Below, in pieces: positions 63,352-64,000 of a stretch of 64,000 nt of DNA (its first letter is position 1; each line of letters begins with the position of its first letter). Position numbers and translations under genes: made by a program. This DNA comes from Trinickia symbiotica (GTDB lineage: Bacteria; Pseudomonadota; Gammaproteobacteria; Burkholderiales; Burkholderiaceae): contig NZ_PTIR01000028.1 in assembly GCF_002934455.1 (NCBI RefSeq), positions 1-64,000 of the forward strand. Direction: 5' to 3'. Under the pieces are notes generated by a model. That model saw nothing but the letters and a program-made list of their open reading frames with translations, was not told the DNA's origin and did no database searches.

Positions 63352-64000
63352 ATGACCACTACGACTTCCACTTCGCCGCTCGCCGGCCATACCATCGCCG
63401 AAGCTAGCGAGAGCGGCGACGCCACGCTGTCGGGCTTTGCGCTCGGATTGCCTCCGCGCCGTTCGCTCTTGCCGCGCCCCGCCTGGGCCGCCCTCGTTGC
63501 GCTGATCGTTGCGGTAGGTCTCGGCGTGCCGTTCGCCGCCCTCGTGCTGCCGCAATCGAGCGAGTTTCATCTGTCCGCTTATGCGCTGACGATCGGCGGC
63601 AAGTTCATGTGCTACGCGATTGCCGCGCTCGCGCTCGATCTGGTCTGGGGCTACTGCGGAATCCTTAGCTTGGGGCACGGACTCTTCTTTGCGCTGGGCG
63701 GCTATGCGATCGGCATGCACCTGATGCGCGCAATCGGTCACGACGGTGTCTATCAGAGCGATCTGCCCGACTTCATGGTGTTTCTCAACTGGCATGAACT
63801 GCCCTGGTACTGGCACGGCACCTCGCATCTCTGGTATGCGCTCGCGCTCGTCGTGCTCGTGCCGGCCGTGCTCGCCTGGACGTTCGGCTTCTTCGCGTTC
63901 AGGTCGCGCGTGCAAGGGGTCTATCTGTCGATCATCACGCAGGCGCTGACGTATGCCGCGATGCTGCTCTTTTATCGCAACGAAACGGGATTCGGCGGCA
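63352..64000 (+). CDS. urtC: urea ABC transporter permease UrtC, 5' part
   Basis: The frame starts at ATG 63352, ten bases after the urtB stop, and remains open to the window's end (216 codons). LDLVWGYCGILSLGHGLFFALGGYAIGMHLMR, then GFFAFRSRVQGVYLSIITQALTYAAMLLFYRNETGFGG are characteristic of UrtC. Continues beyond the window; urtD and urtE are expected after it. Confidence 0.95.
   Translation, partial: MTTTTSTSPLAGHTIAEASESGDATLSGFALGLPPRRSLLPRPAWAALVALIVAVGLGVPFAALVLPQSSEFHLSAYALTIGGKFMCYAIAALALDLVWGYCGILSLGHGLFFALGGYAIGMHLMRAIGHDGVYQSDLPDFMVFLNWHELPWYWHGTSHLWYALALVVLVPAVLAWTFGFFAFRSRVQGVYLSIITQALTYAAMLLFYRNETGFGG

Noticed and set aside
1-64000. CRISPR array, insertion sequence, prophage or integrase
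   Set aside because: No regularly spaced repeats, transposase, recombinase or phage structural motifs were seen.

Overview
The window is GC-rich DNA with the gene content of a member of the Burkholderiaceae, most like Paraburkholderia, Trinickia or Burkholderia. The basis is the ribBA(degenerate RibA)-ribH-nusB-aminotransferase block, ubiD, trmB, uppP, pcm, the urtABC block, many LysR regulators and several DUF families common in that group (DUF1840, DUF1439, DUF190, PXPV repeats). The genus call is inference; no 16S gene is present.

Layout. 1-3516: the 3' end of a two-partner-secretion exoprotein and its TpsB transporter. 3744-7081: a LysR regulator and an operon of a haloacid-dehalogenase-like protein, a D-threonine-aldolase-like PLP enzyme and a RidA reading frame fused in frame to the tail of a zinc-type dehydrogenase. 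7152-14502: an SDR and a tripartite RND efflux pump with its TetR repressor, with two matching 24-bp operators. 14627-19135: LysR/DMT exporter, carboxymuconolactone-decarboxylase-like and cupin genes, DUF1840, a SLAC1/TehA-type channel and the 3' stub of an acetyl-CoA-synthetase-like gene. 19419-23319: a GDSL lipoprotein esterase and glgC-glgA. 23580-25944: a LysR/MFS divergon. 26024-29437: riboflavin synthesis, nusB and an aminotransferase. 29553-33664: a lytic transglycosylase, an unassigned small RNA locus, ubiD and a LysE-type exporter. 33772-36905: PXPV protein, a 53-aa protein, YggT, then DUF190-crcB under a fluoride riboswitch.

36972-42159: a CoA-transferase, a 2-hydroxychromene-2-carboxylate-isomerase-like protein and a Crp/Fnr regulator in one operon, meeting head-on a CHASE histidine kinase and a FixJ-like response regulator. 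42546-49224 is the most accessory part: AraC, an unassigned protein, LysR/GST, a RelE-HTH toxin-antitoxin pair, two abutting gene fragments, a DMT exporter with its TetR and a tRNA-Gly(CCC). 49392-59782: a YeeE/YedE sulfur transporter, a degenerate MNT-like protein, a PQQ-repeat-like lipoprotein, trmB, uppP with two small partner genes, pcm, a rhodanese and a large lipoprotein. 60229-64000: urtA, urtB and the start of urtC, preceded by a textbook sigma-54 promoter.

Main points for a second look: the RidA-dehydrogenase chimera; the small RNA locus at 30896-31079; the fluoride riboswitch and its mutually exclusive downstream hairpin; the twin TetR operators of the efflux system; the duplicated 18-bp motif of the DMT/TetR pair; the unusual CoA-transferase/isomerase cluster; and the sigma-54 promoter of the urea transporter. 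I found no CRISPR array, insertion sequence or prophage.
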